Below, piece after piece: positions 9,585-18,951 of a DNA stretch of 64,000 nucleotides. Both the position numbers and the translations under genes were made by a program. Source of the DNA: Thalassomonas actiniarum. Its GTDB lineage: Bacteria > Pseudomonadota > Gammaproteobacteria > Enterobacterales > Alteromonadaceae. A model generated the notes under the pieces. That model ran no database searches. It was not told where the DNA came from and saw only the letters and a program-made list of their open reading frames with translations. The stretch covers positions 3,038,001 to 3,102,000 of the forward strand of contig NZ_CP059735.1 of the NCBI RefSeq assembly GCF_000948975.2, given 5' to 3'. How positions within the stretch are numbered: position 1 is the first letter of the stretch; the number at the start of each line of letters is the position of its first letter.

Positions 9585-10484
9585 ATGAAAACGATAAAAT
9601 TTGCGGCTCTGCTTTTGACCATATTGCCACTTTCTCTTCAGGCTGAAGCAGCTGAAAGCAACAAGAAAAACTTGCAAAATCCACTGGAGATAAACCTCGA
9701 CCGGGAAAATATTTCCGGGGTATTTTTGGCAGAAGGTGAGCCGGCATCACTTAATAAGGCACTGGCAGTACAGGGGGAAAAACAAACGCTGATACGCTTT
9801 TCCAGTATTGAAAAGGCGCCGGGACAATTTGAACTTGAGCTGGTTGTTCATGGTAAAACCCTGACGGCATCGGTGGACAAAGATAATAAAAGTGCAAAAC
9901 TCTCTGCTTTGGATGCCAGGGGACAAGCGATATTTTTAAATGAAAAAGACCGCTTGCAACTTTCTGCATTACTTAAAACCTATGAACTGCAGGGCTACGG
10001 CAAGCAAAACGATGCCGCCAATATGCTTAAGCGTTTGCTTTCTTTATGGGCGCAAACCCCGGATATGGTGAGCTTGCAGCGTACTATCGATGGCGTCTCT
10101 ACCTCTGCCTATCAAAGTTTGTGCAGCTATAACGGCCTTGAACTTGCCGCAAGTCATGACGGTAACCAGTGCGGTTATGATGACCCCGAATGCACCAGTT
10201 TAGCCTTGGTGGGCAGCCGGGGCAGCAATACCGAGTCCTTTATTAACGGCCAATGGACCACGGCGGTGCCGGATCATATCCCTAATGTCCGCCAGCGGGG
10301 GGAGTGTTACGGCAACTGTGGCGGCGGCTGTCCTTCGGGCAACCAGATCCTGACCCGGGACTGTTTAAACCATGACCAATGTGTACGTAACGGTCATTCC
10401 CTGATCAGCGGATGGTGCAACGATGATTTTACCTATACTTTTGACGATGCCATGTTTGCTCCTGAATGTCCCGGCACAGATTAA
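9585..10484 (+). CDS. Secreted phospholipase A2-like protein
   Basis: A 299-residue protein with a signal peptide (MKTIKFAALLLTILPLSLQAEA). The first 170 mature residues form an unassigned region. The C-terminal third is cysteine-rich and carries DCLNHDQCV, matching the phospholipase A2 active-site pattern in which a His-Asp pair is flanked by disulfide cysteines. A glycine-rich CYGNCGGGC lies about 20 residues before it, where PLA2 enzymes have the calcium loop. This suggests a secreted calcium-dependent lipid esterase, but loop residues are not canonical. AAGGA precedes ATG 9585. Other possibilities are a PLA2-fold toxin without enzyme activity. Confidence 0.65.
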   Translation: MKTIKFAALLLTILPLSLQAEAAESNKKNLQNPLEINLDRENISGVFLAEGEPASLNKALAVQGEKQTLIRFSSIEKAPGQFELELVVHGKTLTASVDKDNKSAKLSALDARGQAIFLNEKDRLQLSALLKTYELQGYGKQNDAANMLKRLLSLWAQTPDMVSLQRTIDGVSTSAYQSLCSYNGLELAASHDGNQCGYDDPECTSLALVGSRGSNTESFINGQWTTAVPDHIPNVRQRGECYGNCGGGCPSGNQILTRDCLNHDQCVRNGHSLISGWCNDDFTYTFDDAMFAPECPGTD

Positions 10485-10582
10485 GGGAGCAATGCCGGTT
10501 TGTAACTGCTTTTTTGTTAAACTGATTTGTTTTAATGATGTAAATACAATGCTGTAAATGTATAAAACTTGTAAATATTTAT

Positions 10583-10611
10583 TTGACATAAATTAAATTG
10601 TTCAGTAGTTT
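10583..10611 (+). promoter_or_regulatory. Candidate sigma-70 promoter for the four-cysteine peptide gene
   Basis: A perfect TTGACA (10583-10588), a 17-bp spacer and a weak TAGTTT (10606-10611) predict a transcript starting near 10618, immediately before the hairpin at 10619. Confidence 0.4.
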
Positions 10612-10618
10612 AGTCCGG

Positions 10619-10654
10619 TACCTGCTTTTGGCCGCGATGGTGCGGAAGCAGGTA
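10619..10654 (+). promoter_or_regulatory. 5' leader stem-loop at predicted transcript start
   Basis: TACCTGCTT (10619-10627) pairs perfectly with AAGCAGGTA (10646-10654), and an inner CCGC/GCGG pair extends it. No T run follows, so it is not a typical terminator. It lies at the predicted 5' end of the mRNA for the small secreted peptide and could stabilise that mRNA. Confidence 0.4.
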
Positions 10655-10712
10655 TTAACTGAAAAATAATAATAGAAAATTCATCCACTAACGGGTGAAC
10701 ATAAGGAATATC

Positions 10713-10913
10713 ATGAATAAGAAATTAATGTTAGCCCTGACGGGTTTAGGTATGGGGATCAGTCTGGCAACTACAGCAAGTGCAGCGACCAGCAGCGAAT
10801 GCCGTCAAGCCTACAGCATGTCAAATTATTACTGCAACTATGTGATGGACGATAACATGTGCCGTCACTGGGTTAACATTGTCAGAGAATGTGGTCAGGA
10901 ACTGATGATCTAG
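10713..10913 (+). CDS. Small secreted four-cysteine protein
   Basis: A 66-residue protein whose N-terminus is a clear signal peptide (MNKKLMLALTGLGMGISL, cleavage probably after ASA). The mature part is only about 42 residues with four cysteines in the pattern C-x10-C-x8-C-x9-C, many aromatic residues and mixed charge. That fits two disulfides in a small helical fold. I do not recognise a family. ATAAGGA precedes the ATG at 10713. It may be a bacteriocin-like peptide, an inhibitor or a periplasmic accessory protein; no immunity or export gene is adjacent, which weakens the bacteriocin reading. Confidence 0.7.
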   Translation: MNKKLMLALTGLGMGISLATTASAATSSECRQAYSMSNYYCNYVMDDNMCRHWVNIVRECGQELMI

Positions 10914-10935
10914 TTTCTTAGGGGGATCACTCCCG

Positions 10936-10974
10936 GAAAAAGGATCTGTTATCTAAATTCAGACAGCAGATCCT
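10936..10974 (-). terminator. Terminator of the RND efflux operon
   Basis: Read on the minus strand, an 8-bp stem (10967-10974 with 10941-10948) is followed by five T residues (10936-10940). It lies about 140 bp past the permease stop codon. Confidence 0.65.
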
Positions 10975-11116
10975 CTACAAAGAGCAGAAAATAACTCAGT
11001 AAATTTTACCAAAAACAATCCTTTCGATATCTTCTTGCATTATTACCCTGTTATCAGAGCTAACCGTTATTACTCTTGCCTTTGAAGCTCAGGCCGTTAA
11101 GCCTGATCCCTTATTA

Positions 11117-14100
11117 TTAAGCGACTTCTGCTGTGATTATTTCATTTTTGCCTTGATGAGTTTTACCTGAATTGGCAAATAGCGGTAAAGACAATAATGC
11201 CGAAACAAAACTCAGGGTAAACAGTGCACTGACCGCCATGCCGCCGATGATTACCGCCGCCAGGCCCCGGTATATTTCCGCCCCTTCTCCCGGGCTTAAC
11301 ATCAGTGGCAACATGCCAAAGATGGTGGTGCAGGTACTCATATAAATTGGCCGTTTACGCAGTTTTACCGCCTCAAGTATCGCCTCTTGCTGGCTTAATC
11401 CGTGTTTAAGGGCCTGATCATATTGACCCGCCAGTAAGATGGCATTGTTGATCACCAGTCCCATCAGAATAATAAAACCTATCATGGTAATGACATCCAG
11501 GTTTTGCACCGAGAAAATATTGAGCAGTTGCAAATTGAACATGCCTCCGGCAATGGCCAGTGGCATGGAGGCGATCACGGCAAAAGCCAGCGACCAGGAT
11601 TTAAGGGTTAAGTACATGAGCAGGGTTAAGATCACCAGGGATAACAGAAACATCTGGCCAAATTCCTGTAAAAAGGCGCTGAGGCGATCGGCGCTGCCGC
11701 GATAATCGACAAACAGCTGCTGCTTGTTTTGGCTTAGCAAGAAGGCGTCAACTTCAAGTTTAACCCGTTCGATAAAAGGTCCCACCGGCATATTCTCCGG
11801 TGGTTGCAGGTTAAGGGATATGCTGGATTGTCGGTTGATGCGGCTCAGGGATTGCGGGGCCAATACCATTTTTGCGCTCACTAATTGGTGCAGCGGTTGG
11901 TAGCCGTGACCGGCAATGAAGATCTCTGTTTTTAGCAACTGATCCAGGTGCTCAGCCTCTTTGGCCTTAAAATAAAACGGCAGGGTATCTCCCTGTGCAT
12001 AAAAGCGTCCCAGGTAGATGCCGTCGGTGAGGGCGACCAGTTGGCGGTTAAGGGCTGACTGGGATAAACCAAAATAGATCAGCTGATCTTGTTTGGGGGT
12101 AAATTCGATGCGCGCCGCCCGGTTGTATAAAGGCGAGGCTTCCCGGATATTGGCCTGTGGAAATTTCTCTTTCAGCCGGCTTTGCAGGGCGCGTCCCGCC
12201 AGCTGCAAATTTGCTAAAGTATCTCCCTTGATATCGAGCACCGTCGAGCGGCTGTCGGGCATGGCAAAGCGTAATAAACGCCCCTGTTGGCTAAACACCT
12301 GGGTGCCGGGTAAGTCATGGGTGATATTTTGCTCGAGCCAGGTCTTGAAGCTGGCATAATCCCAGCCTTCGGACGGATAAAAATACAATAAGCAGCCTTG
12401 CTCAGAGCAAAACATACCGTATACCTGATAATCAGGGGCGGATGATGACTTTTCCTGTGCCTTGATACGGTCAAACACGGGCTGGGCGATGTTTTTTGCC
12501 ACCGCTTTGGCGTTCATGGGCTCATTGAGGGTAATAAAGGCATTAATAGAGCGCTGCTTAGGGTTAGGCAGCACATCCAGCTCAGGCATGGCCAGATAAG
12601 TGTAAACCAGGGCAAAGGGCAAACCGAGGAGCAGGGCTAACCAGGTAAGGGGCCTTTTTTGGGCGGTAATGGTCAGGGTTTTACTCCAGCGGTTTTCCCG
12701 CGCTCTTGCTTTATCTGCTTTAGCCTGAGGTTGGTGCTGGCGGTTTTCCTGACCCAGGAAATAACGGGCCAGGGTGGGGATAAGGATAAGTGCTACGACC
12801 ACCGAAGCCATTAAGGCGCTGGAAATGGTAAAGGCGAGATCTTCAAACAGCTGGCTTTCACTGGTACGCATCATCAAAATAGGCAAGAAAATAATAATGC
12901 TGGAAATGGTGGAAGAGATAATTGCTCCCTTGATTTCACCGCTTCCCCGGGTAATAGCGGTATTAAGGGGCAGACCGCTGCGTTTGAGGCGTAAGATGTT
13001 TTCTACCACGATAATGGCGGCATCGAGCAATAACCCCACAGACAAGGCCACGCCTGCCAGGGAGATCACATTCAGGCTGTAACCCCCGAGCGACATGGCG
13101 AGCATCACCAGGGACAAACATACCGGGATACTGACAAAAACCAGGGAGACCATGCGCCAGTTACGCAAATAATAAAAAAGTACCATGCAGGCCAGTATAA
13201 TGCCCACCAATAAGCTGCCGTAGACTCGCTTTAATGCGCTTTTAATATCTTTTGAGTCATCGCGGCTTAATGAAACCGACATCGCGAGTTTTTCCAGCGG
13301 GCCCTGATTGAGCTTTGTTACTGCCTGTTTAATTTTTGCCAGCGCATCCAGGGCATTGACATCCGGTGTCGGGGTTAGCATAAAGTACATTGCCCTGTGG
13401 CCAAAGATGGAGGCAAAGTTCCATTCGCTCACCAGGCGTTTTTCTATGCTGGCCAGCTCTCCCAGGCGGACAATGTGCTGGTCGTGGACAAAAACAGGCA
13501 GTTGGGCCAGCTGTGCCAAGGGGATCTGGCCTTTAAACAATAAGCCATAATCACGGGTGCCCAGGCTTAACTTATCGCCGGATCTGTCGATCATGTCGCT
13601 GAGAATATTGGTGACCTGATCTATGGTCAGGGAATACTGGCTGAGCTTTTGCGGGTTAAATTCAATATCGACCCTTTGCTCGGCAGGATTATTGCTGATA
13701 TCAACCGCCGACACCCCGTTAATTTTGGCCAGGCTGGGTTCGATATACATTTTAAAGGCATCAATGAGCTGCTGCTCGGTTTTTGGCGTGGTGGCATAAA
13801 GCATAGCGGTGGCCAGGGTGGCACCGGCACCGGCGGCATTATTGACGACAAAAGGTTTTGCCACTTGCGGCGGCCAGCCCGGCACCTGGTTGACCCTCGA
13901 CAGGGTTTCCATATAAAGCTGCTGCATATCGGCATTGGCGTGAAAGCTCAGGCGGGTGACCGCGCTGCCGTCTTCTATGCCGCTGGTTGTGGTGATCAGG
14001 TTATTTAACCCTGACATTTCACGCTCTAACGGGGCGATCAGGGTTTGTTCTATTTCTTGTGCCCCTTTACCCGGCCAGTTGGTATAAAGCACAATTTCCG

Positions 14101-14230
14101 GACGGTCAATACGCGGCAGCAGGGCATTAGGCAAAGAAAAACCGGTGAATAGTCCTAACAGGGTTAATACGGCAGCCAGGCTTAAAATCAGCGGTGCGTA
14201 TTTGTTTGGGCGACGGTTAAGGGTATTCAT
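11117..14230 (-). CDS. RND-family efflux permease
   Basis: The inner-membrane pump of a tripartite efflux system; 1037 residues is the usual RND length. It has the paired architecture of twelve helices and two large periplasmic loops. The start (APLILSLAAVLTLLGLFTGFSLPNALLPRIDRPEI) and the second-half motif MGLVINNAILLAG are typical. In helix 4 the sequence is GLLLDAAIIVVEN: only one acidic residue, where AcrB-type drug pumps have DD and CusA-type metal pumps have DA. Substrate is therefore uncertain. Its ATG overlaps the stop of the small ORF upstream (ATGA), so the two are translationally coupled. Confidence 0.9.
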   Translation of the reverse strand: MNTLNRRPNKYAPLILSLAAVLTLLGLFTGFSLPNALLPRIDRPEIVLYTNWPGKGAQEIEQTLIAPLEREMSGLNNLITTTSGIEDGSAVTRLSFHANADMQQLYMETLSRVNQVPGWPPQVAKPFVVNNAAGAGATLATAMLYATTPKTEQQLIDAFKMYIEPSLAKINGVSAVDISNNPAEQRVDIEFNPQKLSQYSLTIDQVTNILSDMIDRSGDKLSLGTRDYGLLFKGQIPLAQLAQLPVFVHDQHIVRLGELASIEKRLVSEWNFASIFGHRAMYFMLTPTPDVNALDALAKIKQAVTKLNQGPLEKLAMSVSLSRDDSKDIKSALKRVYGSLLVGIILACMVLFYYLRNWRMVSLVFVSIPVCLSLVMLAMSLGGYSLNVISLAGVALSVGLLLDAAIIVVENILRLKRSGLPLNTAITRGSGEIKGAIISSTISSIIIFLPILMMRTSESQLFEDLAFTISSALMASVVVALILIPTLARYFLGQENRQHQPQAKADKARARENRWSKTLTITAQKRPLTWLALLLGLPFALVYTYLAMPELDVLPNPKQRSINAFITLNEPMNAKAVAKNIAQPVFDRIKAQEKSSSAPDYQVYGMFCSEQGCLLYFYPSEGWDYASFKTWLEQNITHDLPGTQVFSQQGRLLRFAMPDSRSTVLDIKGDTLANLQLAGRALQSRLKEKFPQANIREASPLYNRAARIEFTPKQDQLIYFGLSQSALNRQLVALTDGIYLGRFYAQGDTLPFYFKAKEAEHLDQLLKTEIFIAGHGYQPLHQLVSAKMVLAPQSLSRINRQSSISLNLQPPENMPVGPFIERVKLEVDAFLLSQNKQQLFVDYRGSADRLSAFLQEFGQMFLLSLVILTLLMYLTLKSWSLAFAVIASMPLAIAGGMFNLQLLNIFSVQNLDVITMIGFIILMGLVINNAILLAGQYDQALKHGLSQQEAILEAVKLRKRPIYMSTCTTIFGMLPLMLSPGEGAEIYRGLAAVIIGGMAVSALFTLSFVSALLSLPLFANSGKTHQGKNEIITAEVA

Positions 14231-14454
14231 GAGACTGACTCCGGTCTGTTTTTAAGACTCAATTCAAGGCCTGATTCAGTGCTTTTTTCAAGGCTTTTTT
14301 GAAGATAATAGAGACCGCTTAACAGGGCATCCGGGATTGACTGTTCCCCCAGCAAGGTTTTTCCTGCCAATGCCAGGAGAAAAGCAAGCGATAAGGCTTT
14401 TGCCAAAGAAAAAGCCAGCGGCGGCATGTGTTTCTGATGAATTTCAAGGTGCAT
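14227..14454 (-). CDS. Small single-helix membrane protein inside RND operon
   Basis: A 75-residue ORF squeezed between the adaptor (5-nt gap) and the permease (4-nt ATGA overlap), which argues that it is translated. It has one hydrophobic helix (about PPLAFSLAKALSLAFLLALAG) and a polar C-terminus. I do not recognise it. Small membrane proteins can associate with RND pumps, as AcrZ does with AcrB, but there is no visible similarity to AcrZ. It could also be a simple coupling ORF. Confidence 0.55.
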   Translation of the reverse strand: MHLEIHQKHMPPLAFSLAKALSLAFLLALAGKTLLGEQSIPDALLSGLYYLQKSLEKSTESGLELSLKNRPESVS

Positions 14455-14459
14455 TTTAT

Positions 14460-15599
14460 TTACTCGCTTTCCCAGTTACTTTCGCCGCTGATGGATACCT
14501 GCTGCTGTTCTGCCAGGCCCTGTTTGCCGATAGTGACCACCCGGTCTCCGCTTTGCAGTCCTGATTTGACAACAAAATAGGCTTTTTGGCTGGCGATGAC
14601 CTCAACCGGGGTTTTCTTGACCTTGTTGTCCTGCCCCAAAAGCCAGGCGAAAGAGCCTTCCCGGGTTAACTCCAGTGCGTCTAACGGCAGCAGGGATAAA
14701 TCTGAATCTTGGTAGCTGATGTTGACCTGCAGCCGCTCACCGGCTAATAACTGCTGTTGTACCTCATCCGCAGCCTTAAGGTATAACTGCAACGTTTGGC
14801 TGTTGGCTTTTACCGAATTGCTGCTTCTGAGCAAGGTAAGCTTATGCTCCCGGGTCATGGAAAACTCGACCCGGGCCAGGCTCTGGTTTTCGCGAAACAA
14901 ATCAAGGGGCAGCTCGCATACCAGCTCTTTGCTGGCGGATGCCTGCAGTCGGGTGATATTGTCGCCGACATTGAGATACTGACCGGGCTGGGCCTGCAAC
15001 GCCAATAATTGGCCATCTTGCGGGGCAAAGTGCTCAAGCTGCTGGTAGCGGTAATTAGCCTCTTTAAGTTGCTCGCTAAACCTGGCTTTGGCGAATTTGG
15101 CCAGTTCTTGCCGGCGCTGCAGTTCATTTAAGGTTGACGGGGAAACCAGTTGTTTGTCCAGGGCATAAAGGCGCTGAAATTCCTTTTCGGCATAGTTATA
15201 TTCGGCTTTGGCACTGGCCAGGTCAATTTGTAGTTGCTGTATCTCCCGTTCGAGAAAATATCCGTCCTGTTTAGCGATCAGTTGTCCTTTTTTGACCCGG
15301 GTACCGGCGGGCAATACCCAGTTGAGTTTTGCCCGGCTCAGACTGGAGAACTGCAGCAAATGCGAGTTTTGTACCTGGCAATGTAAGCTGTGATCCGCAC
15401 CGTTTTGCCACAATTTGACCTGGGCGGTTTTTACCAACGGTTGCTCTTGTGCAAAAACCTCACTAGCGCTCAGCGAGAGTAAAACGAAAGCAAATAAAGG
15501 GCTGGCAGGTGTCTTATTTTTTCCTGTGGCTGATCGCTGCTTTGTATGTTGCTTGTTATGGCCAAAAGCGGCCAGGGCAGAGAAAGTTTCTTTGATCAT
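14460..15599 (-). CDS. RND efflux periplasmic adaptor (HlyD/MFP family)
   Basis: Membrane-fusion protein linking the RND pump to an outer-membrane channel; 379 residues. The signal peptide has a long polar N-region (about 30 residues) before ASPLFAFVLLSLSASEVFAQ. The lipoyl-like half motif AGTRVKKGQLIAKQDGYFLE, a long helical hairpin (about 120-205) and the second half LQAQPGQYLNVGDNI are in order, followed by a beta-barrel and LQSGDRVVTIGKQGL. There is no lipobox, so it is soluble periplasmic or anchored by an uncleaved signal. First gene of the operon, divergent from the regulator at 15747. No TolC-type gene is present. Confidence 0.88.
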   Translation of the reverse strand: MIKETFSALAAFGHNKQHTKQRSATGKNKTPASPLFAFVLLSLSASEVFAQEQPLVKTAQVKLWQNGADHSLHCQVQNSHLLQFSSLSRAKLNWVLPAGTRVKKGQLIAKQDGYFLEREIQQLQIDLASAKAEYNYAEKEFQRLYALDKQLVSPSTLNELQRRQELAKFAKARFSEQLKEANYRYQQLEHFAPQDGQLLALQAQPGQYLNVGDNITRLQASASKELVCELPLDLFRENQSLARVEFSMTREHKLTLLRSSNSVKANSQTLQLYLKAADEVQQQLLAGERLQVNISYQDSDLSLLPLDALELTREGSFAWLLGQDNKVKKTPVEVIASQKAYFVVKSGLQSGDRVVTIGKQGLAEQQQVSISGESNWESE

Positions 15600-15746
15600 A
15601 ACTTGTTATTTTCTTGTTGATGCTGAACAATATCCGCAGTTAATGAAAATATCAGATGACGAGCAAAGGAAACTTGCTGACTTTAACTGACTTTGCTTTT
15701 ATTGCTTATGGTCACAAAAAGTCACGTGCGTTAAGTTTTTGAAAAT

Positions 15747-17852
15747 ATGAATAATAATGAACAATCTTATCAAGCCGGGAAATCATTAAAAATTGGTGAG
15801 GCGGTACTTGATATTGATAAGTCTTTGCTGGAAATTGCCGGCAACAGCATAAAGCTCGAACCCTTACCTTTGGCTTTTTTATGCTTTTTAAGTGAGCACC
15901 AGGGGCAGGTTGTCAGCCGCGAACAATTGCTGGCTAAGGTTTGGGATAACCGGGTAGTCTCTGATGATTCTATCCGTAAAGTGGTGAAAAAATTACGGGA
16001 AGCCTTTGGCGACGATGCCAAAGCGCCGCGTTATATTAAAACCGTGCCGATGAAAGGTTATGCCCTGGTGGCAAGTGTGAAAGAATTGCCGCCACCTCCG
16101 GCCGCCAAAGCCGGTAAGGGGCGCAATTATCGTTTATTGGCGGGAATTGTGGTATGTGTGCTTTTGCTGATACTGGGGGCCGGGCTTGGCCAGGTGTTTT
16201 TTCCTCAAACTAACGAGCATTTAGCGACAGATAAACTTGCAACCCAGGCACCTGAAATCACCCGTTTGACCCAATTATCCGGCTCAGAGATTCCCGGCAG
16301 TTATCATCCTGGCTCGCAAACCTTAGTGTTTGCCTTTAGAAATAATAATAGCGATCCCTGGCAGCTTTATAGCCGTAATATCCCTACAGGCCAGGTAAAC
16401 CGATTGACCTGGGGGCCCGGCAATTATGAATACCCGATATTTTCACCGGACGGGAAGAAAATTGCCTATTTACTTTTGCAGCCTGATGAATTGGTGTATA
16501 AATCAGAAATTGCCGATTTTGACCCGATCAAAGGACTTTCCAATATTGAAAATTTCTCAGCGAACCACGAGAATAAAGAAATCTTATCCTGGTCTGCAAA
16601 CGGCGAAGCCCTCTATCTTGCCAGTAATGAGCCTGATGTTTTTCCCAAAGAAATTTACCGCTTTGACCTTAAACAGCAAAACCTGCAGCAGCTGACTTTT
16701 CCCAACCTCACCGGGTTTGGCGATTATTACGCCAAAGAGTCTCCCGACGGCAAGCTGCTGGCGGTGTTCAGAAATGTCGCCGATCGCAGTTTTTCCATGT
16801 TTATTCTGGATCTGGCGCAGAAAAAGTTGCTTGTTGAAAAGCCGTTAACCTTTTTCCCGTCGGCGCTGGTATGGCAGGACAATCAACAGCTGGCGATATC
16901 GAGCTTTAAGGGAGATTTTTATTATTATTCCCTTAGCGATGATCGTTTAACCGAGCAAGTCGGATCGCACCCGGGATTAAACGATGTTTTTTATACCTGC
17001 GGTGAGCGCTGTTTTTATATGCGCCAGCATTTAATGGACTATACCGATATCCGCGAGGTACCCAACCCGTTTCTGGCCAGGCCAACATTCAGTACCCGGC
17101 ACCTGGAGTCGGTGAAAGCCGATTTTAATCCTATTTATAGCCATAGTGGCGATACCTGGTATTACACCAGCAAAGATAAGGAAAAAGGCCTGTTACTCAG
17201 GCAAAGGCAGGGGCGTGAGCCTGAGCTGTTGCATCGTTATAACCCCAGGTATGTGATGACCAATCTCAGCCTTAACAAGCAGGAAAACAAATTACTGGGC
17301 AAACTGGAAAACCGGATTTTTGTGCTCGACCTTGCCAGCAAAGAACTCAAGTTTATCAGCAGCGCGATGGAAATTGTCAATCACCCTACCTGGAAGCGCA
17401 GTGGCCTGGGGATCTACTTTATGCGTTATGAAAAAAACCAGCCGGGGTTATTTTCCTATGATCTTGATACCGATATATTAACGCCGTTGGAGCAGGGCAT
17501 TATCCGCCGGGTAGAGCTGGCTGACGGGCGAACCTTTTTCGTTGATGATAAAGAAGACTTATACCAGCTACTTGATGATAACAGCCGGCGTTTTATTATC
17601 CATTTGCCTTTTGTACAGGCCAATAGCTGGCAGTTTGACGGCGGATTTTTATATTTCAGCTCGCGCCAGGGGGCCGATATTTATCTTAATCGCTTACATC
17701 TGCAGAGCAAAAACAAAGAAAGCCGGGTGCTGGCGAAAAGCAGCTCTCAGCTGGAATTTCATTTACACCCGGATGGACAGCGTTTATTGCTCACCCAGTC
17801 ATTGCTGGCGGACAGTAATTTGGTTAAAGTGATTTGGTCAAAACTTGATTAA
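15747..17852 (+). CDS. ToxR/CadC-type membrane regulator with TolB-like sensor domain
   Basis: A 701-residue transmembrane transcription factor. Residues 12-110 form an OmpR/PhoB-type winged helix (LPLAFLCFLSEHQGQVVSREQLLAKVW...SDDSIRKVVKKLREAF...YIKTVPMKGYAL). Helix 129-152 crosses the membrane. The large periplasmic part (about 170-701) has repeated SPDGKKIAYL-like blades resembling the TolB/WD40 beta-propeller. This places the DNA-binding and sensing functions on opposite sides of the membrane. It is divergent from the RND operon with a shared 147-bp intergenic region, so it probably regulates it, though that is inference. Confidence 0.85.
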   Translation: MNNNEQSYQAGKSLKIGEAVLDIDKSLLEIAGNSIKLEPLPLAFLCFLSEHQGQVVSREQLLAKVWDNRVVSDDSIRKVVKKLREAFGDDAKAPRYIKTVPMKGYALVASVKELPPPPAAKAGKGRNYRLLAGIVVCVLLLILGAGLGQVFFPQTNEHLATDKLATQAPEITRLTQLSGSEIPGSYHPGSQTLVFAFRNNNSDPWQLYSRNIPTGQVNRLTWGPGNYEYPIFSPDGKKIAYLLLQPDELVYKSEIADFDPIKGLSNIENFSANHENKEILSWSANGEALYLASNEPDVFPKEIYRFDLKQQNLQQLTFPNLTGFGDYYAKESPDGKLLAVFRNVADRSFSMFILDLAQKKLLVEKPLTFFPSALVWQDNQQLAISSFKGDFYYYSLSDDRLTEQVGSHPGLNDVFYTCGERCFYMRQHLMDYTDIREVPNPFLARPTFSTRHLESVKADFNPIYSHSGDTWYYTSKDKEKGLLLRQRQGREPELLHRYNPRYVMTNLSLNKQENKLLGKLENRIFVLDLASKELKFISSAMEIVNHPTWKRSGLGIYFMRYEKNQPGLFSYDLDTDILTPLEQGIIRRVELADGRTFFVDDKEDLYQLLDDNSRRFIIHLPFVQANSWQFDGGFLYFSSRQGADIYLNRLHLQSKNKESRVLAKSSSQLEFHLHPDGQRLLLTQSLLADSNLVKVIWSKLD

Positions 17853-17953
17853 TACCCTGTATTTGTGGTGACATACGGGGAGATTATTTTATTCATGGTT
17901 TCTCTGCTTTACTTAAGTTTACCGGGGGAATTGGGAGTTAATGCTGTCTGTTG

Positions 17954-18832
17954 ATGAATCATTGCCCACAACGAGTTCATTTTATTAAAAGTATCACGAT
18001 AAAATTACTGCTATTGTGGTTGTTGCCTATGGCTGTGTTTTTCTCGCTGGCTGCCCGGGCGCACGGCGCAGCTGGCGATAGTAAACAGCAAAAGGATGAA
18101 CAGCCCAAATCTTCTATTGTTATTGTTACCGGACAATTTCCGCCGCTTATTGATGAAAAGCGCACAGACAAGGGTTATGTTTCCCGTTTAGTGACAGATG
18201 TTTTTGCCCAGGTGGGCATTAAAACCGAGTTTTTATTTGTACCCTGGGGCCGGGCGCTGCGCATGGTGGAGTTAGGACGCGAAGCCGCGGTGATGTATTT
18301 TGACAAGAATGAACAAAGGGCTGAGTTTTTCACTTTCAGCGCCCCTATGCTCAGGGATAACTGGGTATTATTTCACTTGAGAAAGAAAGATATTCACTGG
18401 CAAAAACTTGAAGACTTATCGGTTTATAAAATTGGCGCCACTATCAGTTATACCTATACCCCGGACTTTTACCGTCTTGCCGATGAAAAGGTGCTTAATG
18501 TCAATTGGCACCCTTACGATAAGCAGGGCTGGAAAATGTTGATGGCGGGACGGCTTGATATTTTTGCCAATACCGAGTCTGCCTGGTATTACGCCAAACA
18601 GGAATTTTCTTCAAAAAACCTGGCCCGACTGGCGGTGCACTCCAAACCGCTGGCGGGGCAACTGGGGCATGTCTTGTTTTCCAAAGCACATCCGGATGGC
18701 GATTATTTCCGAGAGCAGTTTAACCTGGGCTTCACTCAGCTTAAAAAGCTCAAGAGCTTAGCCGATTACCTGCCGGATAAAGTTGGTGTGCCCTGGCCTG
18801 ATATCAGCGCCACCTCGAAAAATATGCCTTAA
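17954..18832 (+). CDS. Orphan periplasmic solute-binding protein (family 3 type)
   Basis: A 292-residue exported protein. The signal peptide (about 1-37, LLLLWLLPMAVFFSLAARAHG) is followed by a type II binding-protein fold: VTGQFPPLIDEK, GYVSRLVTDVFAQVG, FVPWGRAL and the later NEQRAEFFTFSAPM. These motifs mark the amino-acid-binding-like family abundant in Alteromonadales. No ABC permease or ATPase is adjacent, so it may bind a ligand for sensing or have lost its transporter. GGGAG at about 17932 lies rather far from ATG 17954 and better fits a 15-codon out-of-frame ORF at 17941. Confidence 0.8.
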   Translation: MNHCPQRVHFIKSITIKLLLLWLLPMAVFFSLAARAHGAAGDSKQQKDEQPKSSIVIVTGQFPPLIDEKRTDKGYVSRLVTDVFAQVGIKTEFLFVPWGRALRMVELGREAAVMYFDKNEQRAEFFTFSAPMLRDNWVLFHLRKKDIHWQKLEDLSVYKIGATISYTYTPDFYRLADEKVLNVNWHPYDKQGWKMLMAGRLDIFANTESAWYYAKQEFSSKNLARLAVHSKPLAGQLGHVLFSKAHPDGDYFREQFNLGFTQLKKLKSLADYLPDKVGVPWPDISATSKNMP

Positions 18833-18854
18833 CGGCGTTAGTTTCAATTGCGCC

Positions 18855-18868
18855 TTGATCCGTATCAA
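18855..18868 (+). promoter_or_regulatory. FNR/NNR-type box upstream of norQ
   Basis: TTGATCCGTATCAA is a perfect match to the TTGAT-N4-ATCAA palindrome recognised by FNR and by the NO-responsive NNR/DNR regulators. It is centred about 90 bp before the norQ ATG, in keeping with induction by low oxygen or NO. Confidence 0.8.
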
Positions 18869-18951
18869 CTAAGCGTTAATGCCTGTTTGTACTTCATCCT
18901 GGTTCAGGGTATTTTCTAGCTCACGATACTTGCATAAATTAAAGAGTGGTT

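Noticed and set aside
17941-17988. 15-codon ORF overlapping the start of the binding protein
   Set aside because: It has a good ribosome site but no sign of attenuation or conservation; noted only as a possible chance leader.
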